Shown piece after piece: positions 35,708-44,093 of a stretch of 44,112 nucleotides of DNA. This stretch comes from Fusobacteriales bacterium (GTDB lineage Bacteria; Fusobacteriota; Fusobacteriia; Fusobacteriales; Fusobacteriaceae): NCBI GenBank assembly GCA_020063625.1, contig JAICDD010000012.1:1-44112 (forward strand), in the 5' to 3' direction. Made by a program: the position numbers and the translations under genes. The notes beneath the pieces were generated by a model. That model did not search any database, was not told the DNA's origin, and was given only the letters and a program-made list of their open reading frames with translations. Each line of letters starts with the position of its first letter. Position 1 is the stretch's first letter.

Positions 35708-37384
35708 TTATTTTAATAATTTTATTTTAAAAGTTGTTCCTTCTCCCTCTTGACTTCTTATATCTATAATTCCTGAATAAAGCTCTGTTATCTCTTTAAC
35801 TATTGATAATCCTAGACCAGTTCCTGATTTATTTGATGTACGAGCTTTATCTACTCTATAAAATCTATTAAATATATTTTTTTGCTCACTTTTTGGTATA
35901 CCTATTCCGTTATCTGATACATATATATTTATATAACTTTCTTCTTCTTCTATCCGTACTCTTATTTTTGGGTTCTTTTTATCATTATATATAATAGAAT
36001 TTTCTATAAGATTTTTTAATAATACTTTTATTTTCTCTCTGTCTATGTTTAATACTGGCTCTTTTCCTTTTAATTTAAGCTCGTATTTAAAATCTACATT
36101 TTTCTTTTCTATTATACCATTTAAAATTTCTAAAATTTCTTTAAATAATTTATTTATATCTGTAGGATATTTATTTAATACATTGCTTGCTTCTATTTTT
36201 TGAATATTTAAAAAATCTTGTATAATATTTTCTAACTTTTCTATATTATTTTCAGCAATATTTAAAAAATTATTTCTTATATTTTCATCTTCTTCATCTC
36301 GAAGTGCAATAAGATATCCTTTTATATTCGTAAGTGGTGTTTTAAGTTCATGACTTATATTTGAGATAAATCTTTTTTCTATTTCTTTAATCTCTTTACT
36401 TTGAGTTATATCTCTTGCTGATAAAATATAAAGTTTTTCATTTTTTAAATATCTACCTTTTATAAAATAATATTTTTTATAATCTGTCAGATATATCTCT
36501 TTACTTAATCTCTCTTTAACACTATGCAATTTATTTAATACTTCTATTATATCCAAGCAATCTATTTTTTCATAGTATTTTAATGTATTAAGGTTATTAA
36601 AAAAACTATATTTAAACTCTCTATTATAAGCTAATATATTTTTATCTTCATCAAACATTATAACACCTATATCAATAAGTGATATAAGTTTACTTAATTT
36701 TACTTTTTCTTTTTCTAATTCTTCAATATTTTTTAGATTTTTTTTCTGCCACTCTTTTATTACTTTCCAAAAATCATTAAGCTCTGTATCTTCTTCTAAA
36801 TACATTGATTTTGGAATATTTCCACTTTCAATTACTTCTTTTATCTCTTTTATTTTATTTATATAATATTTTTTTAATATATAATTATATACAAATATTA
36901 AGAAAAGATTTAATAATAAATATAAAAATAATTTTTGAATAATTTGATTTTGTAATGGCTCTGATATTATTTCATACGGTGCTGCTACTCTTAATATTAT
37001 TTTATCAGAATATAGTATAGAATAATATATAAGTTTTTTATTAACTGTTTTACTTTTTCTTATACTAAAACCTTGTTCATTATTTATAGCTTCTTGTACT
37101 TCTTGTCTATATTTATGTGATTCTTTTGTATTAGAATCTGTATCAAATAATACTTCTCCATCAGTTTTTATTATTGTTACTCTATTTTTAGTAAGAATTC
37201 TTATATTTTCAAAATCACTTACACCGTTAATATCAAAATATCTTGATACACTCCAAGCTGTATTTTCTAAATCTTTTTTTACTATATTAATAGTTTCTTT
37301 TTTAAAACTATTATAATCTTTATACAAGAAAAATCCCTGAAAAATAAAAAGTAAAATAAATATTATTAATTCTCTTCGTCTAAT
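35708..37384 (-). CDS. phoR: Phosphate-sensor histidine kinase PhoR
   Basis: A PhoR-like kinase with an extracytoplasmic sensor region, a second membrane helix (LFLYLLLNLFLIFVYNYIL), a PAS-like segment, HisKA (NISHELKTPLTNIKGY) and HATPase boxes (DNGIGIPKSE, GTGLGLSIVKEI). No ATG or GTG fits. A TTG at 37327 would lose the first membrane helix. Upstream in frame the codons read RRRELIIFILLFIFQGFF, a membrane segment with the positive-inside pattern. I therefore place the start at ATT 37384, with AAAGGAG inside the end of phoB at suitable spacing. The overlap with phoB is 19 nt. PhoR phosphorylates PhoB when phosphate is scarce. Function is well supported; the start codon is an inference. Confidence 0.8.
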   Translation of the reverse strand: MRRRELIIFILLFIFQGFFLYKDYNSFKKETINIVKKDLENTAWSVSRYFDINGVSDFENIRILTKNRVTIIKTDGEVLFDTDSNTKESHKYRQEVQEAINNEQGFSIRKSKTVNKKLIYYSILYSDKIILRVAAPYEIISEPLQNQIIQKLFLYLLLNLFLIFVYNYILKKYYINKIKEIKEVIESGNIPKSMYLEEDTELNDFWKVIKEWQKKNLKNIEELEKEKVKLSKLISLIDIGVIMFDEDKNILAYNREFKYSFFNNLNTLKYYEKIDCLDIIEVLNKLHSVKERLSKEIYLTDYKKYYFIKGRYLKNEKLYILSARDITQSKEIKEIEKRFISNISHELKTPLTNIKGYLIALRDEEDENIRNNFLNIAENNIEKLENIIQDFLNIQKIEASNVLNKYPTDINKLFKEILEILNGIIEKKNVDFKYELKLKGKEPVLNIDREKIKVLLKNLIENSIIYNDKKNPKIRVRIEEEESYINIYVSDNGIGIPKSEQKNIFNRFYRVDKARTSNKSGTGLGLSIVKEITELYSGIIDIRSQEGEGTTFKIKLLK

Positions 37385-38043
37385 CGGTATCCTACTCCTT
37401 TTATAGTTTTTATATTATGAGATATAGATTTAAGTTTATCTCTTAATTTTCCTACATATACATCTACAGATCTATCACCAGAATAATAATTTGAGCTCCA
37501 TACTTTATTAAGTATTTTTTCTCTAGTTAGTACAATCCCTTTATTTTCAATTAAGAATAAAAGTAAGTCATACTCTTTTTTAGACAGTGTTACTTCCTCT
37601 CCATATTCTGTTACTTGATATCTATTTTTATCAATTACTACATCTCCATATTTTAATATAGAATCGGATATTTTTTTCCCTCTATTTAGTAATTTTTTTA
37701 TTCTTAATATAAGTTCTCTTGGATCAAATGGTTTTTTCATATAATCATCTGCTCCAATATCCAGTCCTTTTAATACATCTTCTATTTCAGTTTTTGCTGT
37801 AAGCATTATAATATAAGGATTACCATATTTTTCTGGCATTTTCCTTATCATTTCTGTTAAGTTTATCCCATCTAGACTTGGAAGCATCAAATCTAATACT
37901 ATTAAATCTGGACTAAAAGTTTTTACAAGTTTTAATCCATCAAGTCCATTATCTGCTTCCTCTATTTCATAATTTTCTTTTCTTAAAAAATATGTTATAA
38001 GTGTTCTGATTTCTCCATCATCTTCAATTACTAAAATTCTCAT
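37366..38043 (-). CDS. phoB: Phosphate regulon response regulator PhoB
   Basis: A 225-residue OmpR/PhoB-type regulator. The receiver domain has the acidic pair EDD near the N-terminus, the phosphorylated Asp in DLIVLDLMLP (about residue 53), and the conserved Lys in YMKKPFDPRELI. The C-terminal winged helix has VTLSKKEYDLLLFL, REKILNKVWSSNYYSGDRSVDVYVGKLRDKL and the final GVGYRL. It is expected to bind 11-bp direct repeats such as the one at 43222-43260. ATG 38043 lies 3 nt after the phoU stop, with GGGAG inside the end of phoU. Confidence 0.9.
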   Translation of the reverse strand: MRILVIEDDGEIRTLITYFLRKENYEIEEADNGLDGLKLVKTFSPDLIVLDLMLPSLDGINLTEMIRKMPEKYGNPYIIMLTAKTEIEDVLKGLDIGADDYMKKPFDPRELILRIKKLLNRGKKISDSILKYGDVVIDKNRYQVTEYGEEVTLSKKEYDLLLFLIENKGIVLTREKILNKVWSSNYYSGDRSVDVYVGKLRDKLKSISHNIKTIKGVGYRLDEEN

Positions 38044-38046
38044 AGT

Positions 38047-38721
38047 TTATTCTCCCATAGTTTGATGTTTTAATACGTCCCCTTTTCTAATATATACATA
38101 ATTCTCTGATAAATTTTGTATTATATCTGCTATCCTTTCAAATTTTTGTGCTACTACAATTACTTTACTAGCTTTTGAAATGAAATTTATATCTTCTTTG
38201 ACTATCTCTTCTACTTCTCTTATGCAATTATCTCTAAGTTCATCTACTTCATCATCTAGTCCAAATACAAAGTATGTATTTTCTATTTTCTTTTCTATAA
38301 ATGCTAATTCAAAAGTTCTAAATATTTTTAATACTTTTCCTGACATTTCTGATAATATTTTTAATACTTTATCATTTATCATATTTTCATCTCTTACACT
38401 TCTTTTTATAAGTTTTAAAATTCCTGTATTTAAATCACTTATTCTTTCAAGGTCTGTTACTATTTGAAGTACTCCTACTAAATATCTTAAATCTCCAGCT
38501 GCTGGTTGAAATCTAGCAATTGTTTCTACTACCATTTCATCTAATACAAGCTCTAAATCATCACAGTCTTCTTCTAAAAGTTTTGATTCACCATATAATG
38601 ATTTATCAAATTCTCCTTTTTTTAATATAATATCTATTATTTCTACTCCTCTAATAGATTTTTTTATCATTTCAACAGTTTTTTCATTTATCACATCTAA
38701 TGTTTGATTTAAATTTCTCAT
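38047..38721 (-). CDS. phoU: Phosphate signalling protein PhoU
   Basis: A 224-residue helical protein with the two PhoU repeats. The first contains VDELRDNCIREV-type metal-binding acidic patches in the second half (DDEVDELRDN) and the matching EEDCDDLELVLDEM in the first. ARFQPAAGDLRYLVGVLQIVTDLERISDL and KASKVIVVAQKFERIADIIQNLSENY are hallmark segments. PhoU links the Pst transporter to PhoR and shuts the regulon off when phosphate is plentiful. AAGGAGATTTTAAATT precedes ATG 38721. It is separated from pstB by the 0.75-kb repeat block R6 and may have its own promoter. Confidence 0.92.
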   Translation of the reverse strand: MRNLNQTLDVINEKTVEMIKKSIRGVEIIDIILKKGEFDKSLYGESKLLEEDCDDLELVLDEMVVETIARFQPAAGDLRYLVGVLQIVTDLERISDLNTGILKLIKRSVRDENMINDKVLKILSEMSGKVLKIFRTFELAFIEKKIENTYFVFGLDDEVDELRDNCIREVEEIVKEDINFISKASKVIVVAQKFERIADIIQNLSENYVYIRKGDVLKHQTMGE

Positions 38722-38795
38722 AATTTAAAATCTCCTTATCTATTATATTTTATATTTTATTTAATAAAATATCAATTTAATTATTTTTATTTTTT

Positions 38796-38801
38796 ATTAT
38801 A
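38796..38801 (-). promoter_or_regulatory. Possible -10 box for phoU-phoB-phoR
   Basis: TATAAT on the minus strand about 75 nt upstream of phoU, just outside repeat block R6. No convincing -35 or TTTACA array accompanies it. Confidence 0.35.
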
Positions 38802-38829
38802 GTATACAAATTACACAAATAACCTCGAA

Positions 38830-39505
38830 CTTTTGACTGCATAAAAGAATTTTGCCGCGGCACAGCTTTCGTTATTTTCTTTTAGAAAATAACTTAAATT
38901 ACACGGATTTTTTGTTATACAAAGAGCACGGAGAAAAAGCACTAAGGATGGTTCTTTGTGACCTCTTTTCTTTGTGCTGAACTTAATTAATTTTATCTTG
39001 TTTCGCTTATCAGCGACTTACTTTTTTAAAGATAAAAAAGTAAGCAAAAAGTCTTTGCGCTAGTTTCTACGGATATTGAATAACGAAACCACCGGATTCA
39101 CACGAGATATACACGGGATTTTGAATCCATCAGTGTGCATCCCGTGGTTACACAATTCTTTTTCCTTTGTGGTTCTGATTTTTTATCTTTGTGTTCTTTG
39201 TGTAATTTTTTAATCCGCGTTTTTCCGCGACTAATTTTAATTCTTCTCACTGCTCACTACTCACTTCTTACTCTTCACTATTTTTCCATTTTTTTCATCT
39301 CTGCGATACCTAATTACTCTAGTATTCTGCGTTAAATTTTATCCTGTGTGCATCTAAGGTGTTTTTCGTAGAAAAATACCGAAAGCTGCGCCCGTGGTTA
39401 CACAATTCTTTTTCCTTTGTGGTTCTGATTTTTTATCTTTGTGTTCTTTGTGTAATTTTTTAATCCGCGTTTTTCCGTGGCTAAATTCTAATTCTTCTCA
39501 CTACT
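38830..39505 (+). repeat. Composite intergenic repeat block R6, splitting pstB from phoU
   Basis: Modules in order: CACAGCTTTCGTTATTTTC...GAAAATAAC (about 38862-38893); a C-left-like arm; the perfect CTTAC hairpin (39017-39044) with its GTTTCTACGGATATTGAATAACG tail; a GAAACCACCGGAT...ATCCCGTGGTT hairpin (about 39084-39149); a C-right arm (about 39160-39206); CCGCGTTTTTCCGCG (about 39216-39230); a pyrimidine tract; CTCTGCGATAC...CTGCGTTAA (about 39299-39334); the GGTGTTTTTCGTAGAAAAATACC hairpin (about 39358-39380) with CCGTGGTTA; a second C-right arm; CCGCGTTTTTCCGTGG (about 39465-39480); and a final pyrimidine tract that runs into the 3' end of pstB. Confidence 0.88.
39017..39044 (+). repeat. 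Perfect 12-bp CTTAC hairpin, copy 3 (in R6)
   Basis: Same stem and AAGA loop as copies 1 and 2, preceded by TTATCAGCGA like copy 1. Confidence 0.9.
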
Positions 39506-40252
39506 TACAATATAATCCTCTGTTTTTTTATTATTTGGATTTGTAAATATTTTTTCTGTTTTATTAAATTCTTCTATCTCTCCTTGATAGAAAAATCCTG
39601 TATATTCTGATATTCTTGCTGCTTGTTGCATGTTATGAGTTACAATAATAATAGTATAATCTTTTTCTAATTCTCTAATAAGTTCTTCTATTTTTGATGT
39701 TGATATAGGGTCAAGTGCACTAGTAGGCTCATCCATAAGTAAAATTTCTGGTTTTACTGCAATCGCTCTAGCTATACAAAGTCTTTGTTGTTGTCCTCCT
39801 GATAAATCAAGTGCTGATTTATGAAGTTTATCTTTTACTTCATCCCATAATGCAACAGCTTTTAAACTTGATTCTACTATCTCCATTAATTTATCTTTAT
39901 TTTTTTCTCCGTGTAATCTAGGTCCATACACTATATTTTCATATATAGATTTTGGAAATGGATTTGGTCTTTGAAATACCATTCCTACTTTTTTTCTAAG
40001 GTCTACTATATCATAATCTTTATTAAAAATATTTTCTCCATCTAATAATATTTCACCTTCATATTTTATTCCTTCTATTAAATCATTCATTCTATTTATA
40101 GAACGAAGAAATGTAGATTTTCCACATCCTGAAGGTCCTATAAGAGCTGTTACTTTGTTTTTTTCTATATTCATATTTATATTTTTTAATGCTTGAAAAT
40201 TTCCATAATAAAAATTAAAATTCTTAACTTCTAGTCTTAAATTGTTATCCAT
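39488..40252 (-). CDS. pstB: Phosphate ABC transporter ATP-binding protein PstB
   Basis: A 254-residue ATPase of the high-affinity phosphate importer. Walker A is [20 protein letters not shown], the Q-loop is [15 protein letters not shown], the signature is [14 protein letters not shown], Walker B is [16 protein letters not shown] and the H-loop is [14 protein letters not shown]. PstB proteins normally end TEDYITGRFG. Here the tail reads TEDYIV followed by SSEKN and a TAG, and those last codons match the purine repeat module (AGTAGTGAGAAGAATTA) of block R6. The final few residues thus seem to have been replaced by repeat sequence; function is probably kept. ATG 40252 follows AAAGGAATAGAAA. 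Confidence 0.93.
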   Translation of the reverse strand: MDNNLRLEVKNFNFYYGNFQALKNINMNIEKNKVTALIGPSGCGKSTFLRSINRMNDLIEGIKYEGEILLDGENIFNKDYDIVDLRKKVGMVFQRPNPFPKSIYENIVYGPRLHGEKNKDKLMEIVESSLKAVALWDEVKDKLHKSALDLSGGQQQRLCIARAIAVKPEILLMDEPTSALDPISTSKIEELIRELEKDYTIIIVTHNMQQAARISEYTGFFYQGEIEEFNKTEKIFTNPNNKKTEDYIVSSEKN

Positions 40253-40309
40253 TTTCTATTCCTTTCATCTATACTTTTATATTTTTTTAATTTTTTATAA
40301 ACTTAAATT

Positions 40310-41170
40310 TTACATATCTTTTTGATATTTATTTCTTAAATATATTGCTACCCCATTTGCACTAAGTAATAATATCATAAGTACAATAATTCCTGCTGCT
40401 GCAACATATTGAAATTCTTCTTGTGGTCTTGAAGTCCAGTTGTATATTTGAATTGGCATTACTGTAAATACATCAAATATATTTTGTGGGAAAAATGGTA
40501 CATATGCTGCTGCTCCAACAACTATTAATGGTGCTGCTTCTCCTGCTGCTCTAGATAAAGCTAATATACTTCCTGTAAGCATTCCTGGCATTGCATATGG
40601 TATAACCACACATTTTATCATTTGCCATTTTGTCATACCTAGTGCATAAGCACCTTCTTTTGCTGAATTTGGTACTGCTTTTATTGCTTCTTGAGCTGAT
40701 ACTATAATTACAGGTAATATTAGAAGTGCTAATGTAAAAGCTCCAGATATTATACTTCTACCTAATCCTAATATTTGAACAAACACAGCTAATCCTAACA
40801 TCCCATATACTATTGAAGGAACTCCCGCTAAATTTGCTATATTAAGCTCCAATATTCTAAAAAACTTTGATTTTTTATTGGCATATTCCTCTAAATAAAC
40901 TGCTGTTCCTACTCCTATTGGAAATGCTATTATTGCTGTCAAAATAATTATATATATTGTCCCTACTATTGCTGATGCTAACCCTGCTTTTTTAGGAAAT
41001 CTTGATGGGAAATTTGTTAAAAAATTCCAATTTATCCATCCAAGACCTTTTCTAATAACATCAAACATAAGTACTACTAATATCACTACTCCAAACATTG
41101 TACACAAAAAAACTATATTTTTAAAAAGATTATCTATAAATTTTCTCTTTTTTACACTATTTGATGCCAT
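40310..41170 (-). CDS. pstA: Phosphate ABC transporter permease PstA
   Basis: A 286-residue inner-membrane permease with about six helices. The cytoplasmic EAA loop that docks PstB is EGAYALGMTKWQMIKCVVIPYAMPGMLTG. Other conserved parts are GVGTAVYLEEYA and LAGVPSIVYGMLGLAVFV. It pairs with PstC to form the channel. Its ATG shares a base with the pstC stop (TAATG), giving tight coupling, and it is followed by pstB after about 57 nt. Confidence 0.93.
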   Translation of the reverse strand: MASNSVKKRKFIDNLFKNIVFLCTMFGVVILVVLMFDVIRKGLGWINWNFLTNFPSRFPKKAGLASAIVGTIYIIILTAIIAFPIGVGTAVYLEEYANKKSKFFRILELNIANLAGVPSIVYGMLGLAVFVQILGLGRSIISGAFTLALLILPVIIVSAQEAIKAVPNSAKEGAYALGMTKWQMIKCVVIPYAMPGMLTGSILALSRAAGEAAPLIVVGAAAYVPFFPQNIFDVFTVMPIQIYNWTSRPQEEFQYVAAAGIIVLMILLLSANGVAIYLRNKYQKDM

Positions 41171-42069
41171 TAATATTCCTCCCTATATCTATTTACTACA
41201 GCTTTTGCAATAATATTCATTATAAATGTCATAATAAATAATAATGCTCCTACTGCAAATAATGTTCTATACTCTATGGAACCATGAGGTATATCTCCTA
41301 AACTTACATTTACCATAAATCCTGTCATAGTTTGTATAGTTTTTAATGGATTAAAATTTAAACTAGGATTTGCTCCAGCTGCTATTGCTACTATCATTGT
41401 TTCTCCAATAGCTCTTGATATAGCTAATATAAATGATGAAACTATACCTGAAAGTGCTGCTGGGATTACTACTTTTGTAGATACTTCAAATGTTGTAGAA
41501 CCAAGTCCATAAGCACCTTCTTTTATTGCATTTGGTACTGCTCTCATTGCATCTTCACTAAGTGATGCTACCATAGGTATAGTCATTATTCCTACTGCTA
41601 TACCTGCACTAAGAGCATTAAATATCTCTAAATTAGGTATAGCTTTTCTCAATACTGGCGTAATAAATGTAAGTGCAAAAAATCCATATACTATAGAAGG
41701 AATTCCTGCTAATATTTCTAATATAGGCTTTAATACTTTTCTTAATTTATCTGATGAATATTCACTTAGATATATAGCACTTCCAAGTCCTATTGGAATT
41801 GATATAAAAGCTGAAATTACTGCTATTAATAATGACCCTACTAATAATGGAAGTACTCCAAATTTTTGTGGTTTTATAACTGGACTCCATAATGTACCTG
41901 TTATAAACTCTTTTATTGATACCTCTTTGAAAAATACAAATGATTCTCCAAATAAAGTAAATACTATTAAAATTGTTGTAATTATAGATATTAATGAAAA
42001 TGCTATTAATACATATCTAATTAATTTATCTACAAAATAGGCTCTCTTTTTTATCGTGTCTTTATTCAA
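41170..42069 (-). CDS. pstC: Phosphate ABC transporter permease PstC
   Basis: A 299-residue inner-membrane permease with about six helices. It has the EAA loop EGAYGLGSTTFEVSTKVVIPAALSGI and the conserved segments GLGSAIYLSEYS and LAGIPSIVYGFFALTFI. It starts at TTG 42069 with AAGGAGGAAA 9 nt upstream. A strong intercistronic hairpin separates it from pstS, which would let pstS be expressed more than the permease genes. Confidence 0.93.
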   Translation of the reverse strand: MNKDTIKKRAYFVDKLIRYVLIAFSLISIITTILIVFTLFGESFVFFKEVSIKEFITGTLWSPVIKPQKFGVLPLLVGSLLIAVISAFISIPIGLGSAIYLSEYSSDKLRKVLKPILEILAGIPSIVYGFFALTFITPVLRKAIPNLEIFNALSAGIAVGIMTIPMVASLSEDAMRAVPNAIKEGAYGLGSTTFEVSTKVVIPAALSGIVSSFILAISRAIGETMIVAIAAGANPSLNFNPLKTIQTMTGFMVNVSLGDIPHGSIEYRTLFAVGALLFIMTFIMNIIAKAVVNRYREEY

Positions 42070-42136
42070 GTTAATTTCCTCCTTAAAAACTTATCTATAA
42101 AAATTATACTCAGGGAATTTTTACAAAAAATAGGCT

Positions 42137-42166
42137 TTCCCTAAAATATCTATATATTTTAGGGAA
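42137..42166 (-). terminator. Intercistronic hairpin between pstS and pstC (leaky terminator or mRNA stabiliser)
   Basis: A perfect 13-bp stem (TTCCCTAAAATAT at 42137-42149, its complement at 42154-42166) with a CTAT loop. In the pstS direction a T run follows after a short interval. Hairpins in this place commonly raise the binding-protein to permease ratio by partial termination or by protecting the upstream mRNA. Confidence 0.7.
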
Positions 42167-42177
42167 GAACCAAAGCT

Positions 42178-43110
42178 TTATTTTAATCCTAATTTAGATA
42201 ATTGTTCATCATATTTTTCTTTTGGTAATGTAACATATCCTGTTTCAGGAACTATATCCATAGCATTTTCTAAATAGAATTTTACAAAAGCTTTTACTTG
42301 TGGTTTTTCATTTATTGCATTTTTACTTACATATATAAATAATGGTCTTGATAACGGAGCATATTTATTTGACATTATTGTATCATGATTTGGTTCTACT
42401 GGACCATTACCATTATCAATAGGTACAACTTTCATTTTATCTTTATTTTCATAATAATAAGCAAATCCCATGAACCCTAAAGAATATTTTTCTCCAAATA
42501 TACCTTGTACTAATACATTATCATCTTCACTTGGAGTATAGTCACTTCTTATATTTCCACCTTCACCATTAATTTCTTCTGTAAAATAATCAAATGTTCC
42601 TGAATCTGGACCTGGACCATATAATTCGATTTCTTCTTTTGGCCATCCTTCTCTTACATCTGACCAATATTTTACTGTACTTCCTGATTTCCATATTTTA
42701 TTTAACTCTTCTACTGTTAAATAATCAACAAAATCATTATCTTTATTTACTAATACTGATAACCCATCATATGCTACTACTACTTCTGCAAATTCTATTC
42801 CATTTTCTTTTGCTTGTTTTGCTTCTTTATCTTTTATAGGTCTAGATGCATCACTAATATCAGTAGTTCCTACTGTAAATTTTTTAAATCCTCCACCAGA
42901 ACCAGATACACCTACAGATATTCTTACATCTCTATTTTCTGCTCTAAACTCTTCTGCCATTGCTTCTGTTATTGGATAAACAGTTGATGAACCATCAATT
43001 ACTATTTCTCCTGATAATTTGTTAGTTTCTTTTTTCTTGAAAAATAATCCCGCGTAAGCACTTGTTGAAAGCACTGCTATTGCCATTACTAAAGCTAATA
43101 TTTTTTTCAT
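42178..43110 (-). CDS. pstS: Phosphate-binding protein PstS
   Basis: A 310-residue extracytoplasmic phosphate-binding protein. A Sec signal peptide (KKILALVMAIAVLSTSAYA) is likely cut after AYA. There is no lipobox cysteine, so the protein should be soluble in the periplasm of a two-membrane cell. Phosphate-site segments include IDGSSTVYPITEAMAEEF, SGSGGGFKKF, DISDASRPIK and GPDSGTFDYF. It is the first gene of the pst operon, has GGAGGGAATTTT before ATG 43110, and lies downstream of a promoter with four TTTACA boxes. Confidence 0.93.
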   Translation of the reverse strand: MKKILALVMAIAVLSTSAYAGLFFKKKETNKLSGEIVIDGSSTVYPITEAMAEEFRAENRDVRISVGVSGSGGGFKKFTVGTTDISDASRPIKDKEAKQAKENGIEFAEVVVAYDGLSVLVNKDNDFVDYLTVEELNKIWKSGSTVKYWSDVREGWPKEEIELYGPGPDSGTFDYFTEEINGEGGNIRSDYTPSEDDNVLVQGIFGEKYSLGFMGFAYYYENKDKMKVVPIDNGNGPVEPNHDTIMSNKYAPLSRPLFIYVSKNAINEKPQVKAFVKFYLENAMDIVPETGYVTLPKEKYDEQLSKLGLK

Positions 43111-43198
43111 AAAATTCCCTCCTGAGTTTTTTAATAAAATTTATTTTTTTTAACTTAAGATTTTAATTTCTTTACATTTTTTAAATCTCTCTCAAGCT

Positions 43199-43227
43199 AC
43201 AATAGCATTCTATAGCAAAGATGTAAA
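43199..43227 (-). promoter_or_regulatory. pst operon promoter
   Basis: On the minus strand TTTACA (-35, 43222-43227) and TATTGT (-10, 43199-43204) are 17 nt apart. The -35 element is itself the proximal Pho-box repeat. The leader to ATG 43110 is about 80 nt. Confidence 0.65.
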
Positions 43228-43260
43228 TCAGTTATAAACTTAATGTAAAAATTGTGTAAA
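43222..43260 (-). promoter_or_regulatory. Pho box: four TTTACA-type direct repeats with exact 11-bp period
   Basis: On the minus strand the hexamers are TTTACA (43255-43260), TTTACA (43244-43249), TTTATA (43233-43238) and TTTACA (43222-43227), each beginning 11 bp after the last. This is the layout of PhoB/PhoP binding sites (tandem ~11-bp direct repeats; TT-A/T-ACA in Bacillus). It probably binds phosphorylated PhoB encoded at 37366. Confidence 0.8.
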
Positions 43261-43335
43261 AATTTTTATTTTATTTAAATATTTGATTTTATTTAAATTT
43301 ATTAGTAATATAAGAATAGAATTAATTATTAATAA

Positions 43336-43990
43336 TTAGTGAGTAGTGAGAAAAATTAAAATTTAGCCGCGGAAAAACGCGGATTAAAAAATTACACAAA
43401 GAACACAAAGATAAAAAAATAGAACCACAAAGGTAAAAGTGGAAACCACGGGCACAGCTTTCGGTATTTTTCTATGAAAAACACCTTAAATTAGCACAGA
43501 TAAACACAGGATAAAAAGAATTGGCAATGAAAAATTAGTAAGAAGTTATTAGTAAGAAGTGAGCAGTGAGAAGAATTAAAATTAGCCGCGGAAAAACGCG
43601 GATTAAAAAATTACACAAAGAACACAAAGATAAAAAAATAGTGAGAAGTTAAGAGTAAGAAGTGAGGAGTAAAAAGAATTAAAATGCGCATTTTCGGAGG
43701 ATATTAGATTTTCTTGATAAATGCGTTACACGAAGAACACAAAGGTAAAAAACAGAACCACAAAGATAAAAACTTAGTGGTCCTTAGTGGTTTTCTTCGC
43801 GCCCTTTGTGTAACAAAAAATTCGAGTTCATTCGTGTAATTTGTGACAAAAAAATCTAGTGTGTAATCTCGTGTGAATCCCGTGGTTTCATTATTTAATA
43901 TCCTTAGAAACCAGCGCGAAGATTTTTTGCTTACTTTTTTATCTTTAAAAAAGTAAGTCGCCAAAGGCGAAATAAGAAAATTGATTAAAT
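43336..43990 (-). repeat. Composite intergenic repeat block R7 (inverted orientation)
   Basis: Lies between pstS and the next gene. Reading forward: a purine tract; GCCGCGGAAAAACGCGG (about 43366-43382); an ACACAAAGAACACAAAG arm (about 43393-43411); GGAAACCACGGG with the GGTATTTTTCTATGAAAAACACC hairpin (about 43464-43486); a second purine tract, GCCGCGG...CGCGG (about 43584-43602) and ACACAAAG arm; a third purine tract; the GCGCATTTTCGGAGGATATTAG module (about 43686-43707); a full C unit (about 43726-43812); AATTCGAGTTCATTC; GTGTGAATCCCGTGGTTTC; and finally the inverted CTTAC hairpin (43930-43957) with CGCCAAAGGCGA. The order is the mirror image of R3/R4/R6, so the entire block is flipped like R1. 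Confidence 0.88.
43930..43957 (-). repeat. Perfect 12-bp CTTAC hairpin, copy 4 (inverted, in R7)
   Basis: The stem CTTACTTTTTTA/TAAAAAAGTAAG is the same, but the loop reads TCTT and the flanks are reversed, showing inversion relative to copies 1-3. Confidence 0.9.
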
Positions 43991-44054
43991 TTAACGTGAA
44001 GAAATAGGACATCTTGGATAGGTTATAATAAATAATACAGAAAAAACTCGGACA

Positions 44055-44063
44055 TGATATAAT
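44055..44063 (+). promoter_or_regulatory. Putative extended -10 promoter for the gene at 44094
   Basis: TGATATAAT, identical to the words at 12136 and 15961, about 30 nt upstream of ATG 44094. Confidence 0.5.
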
Positions 44064-44093
44064 ATATAAAAAATAGAAAATGGAGGAATATAC

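Noticed and set aside
39135-39335. Plus-strand open frame of 66 codons
   Set aside because: Translation of the C-right arm and the following pyrimidine tract in R6; no ribosome binding site.
43704-44012. Minus-strand open frame of 102 codons
   Set aside because: Falls almost wholly in repeat block R7 and reads through the CTTAC hairpin; composition is repeat-like and no homologue is recognised.
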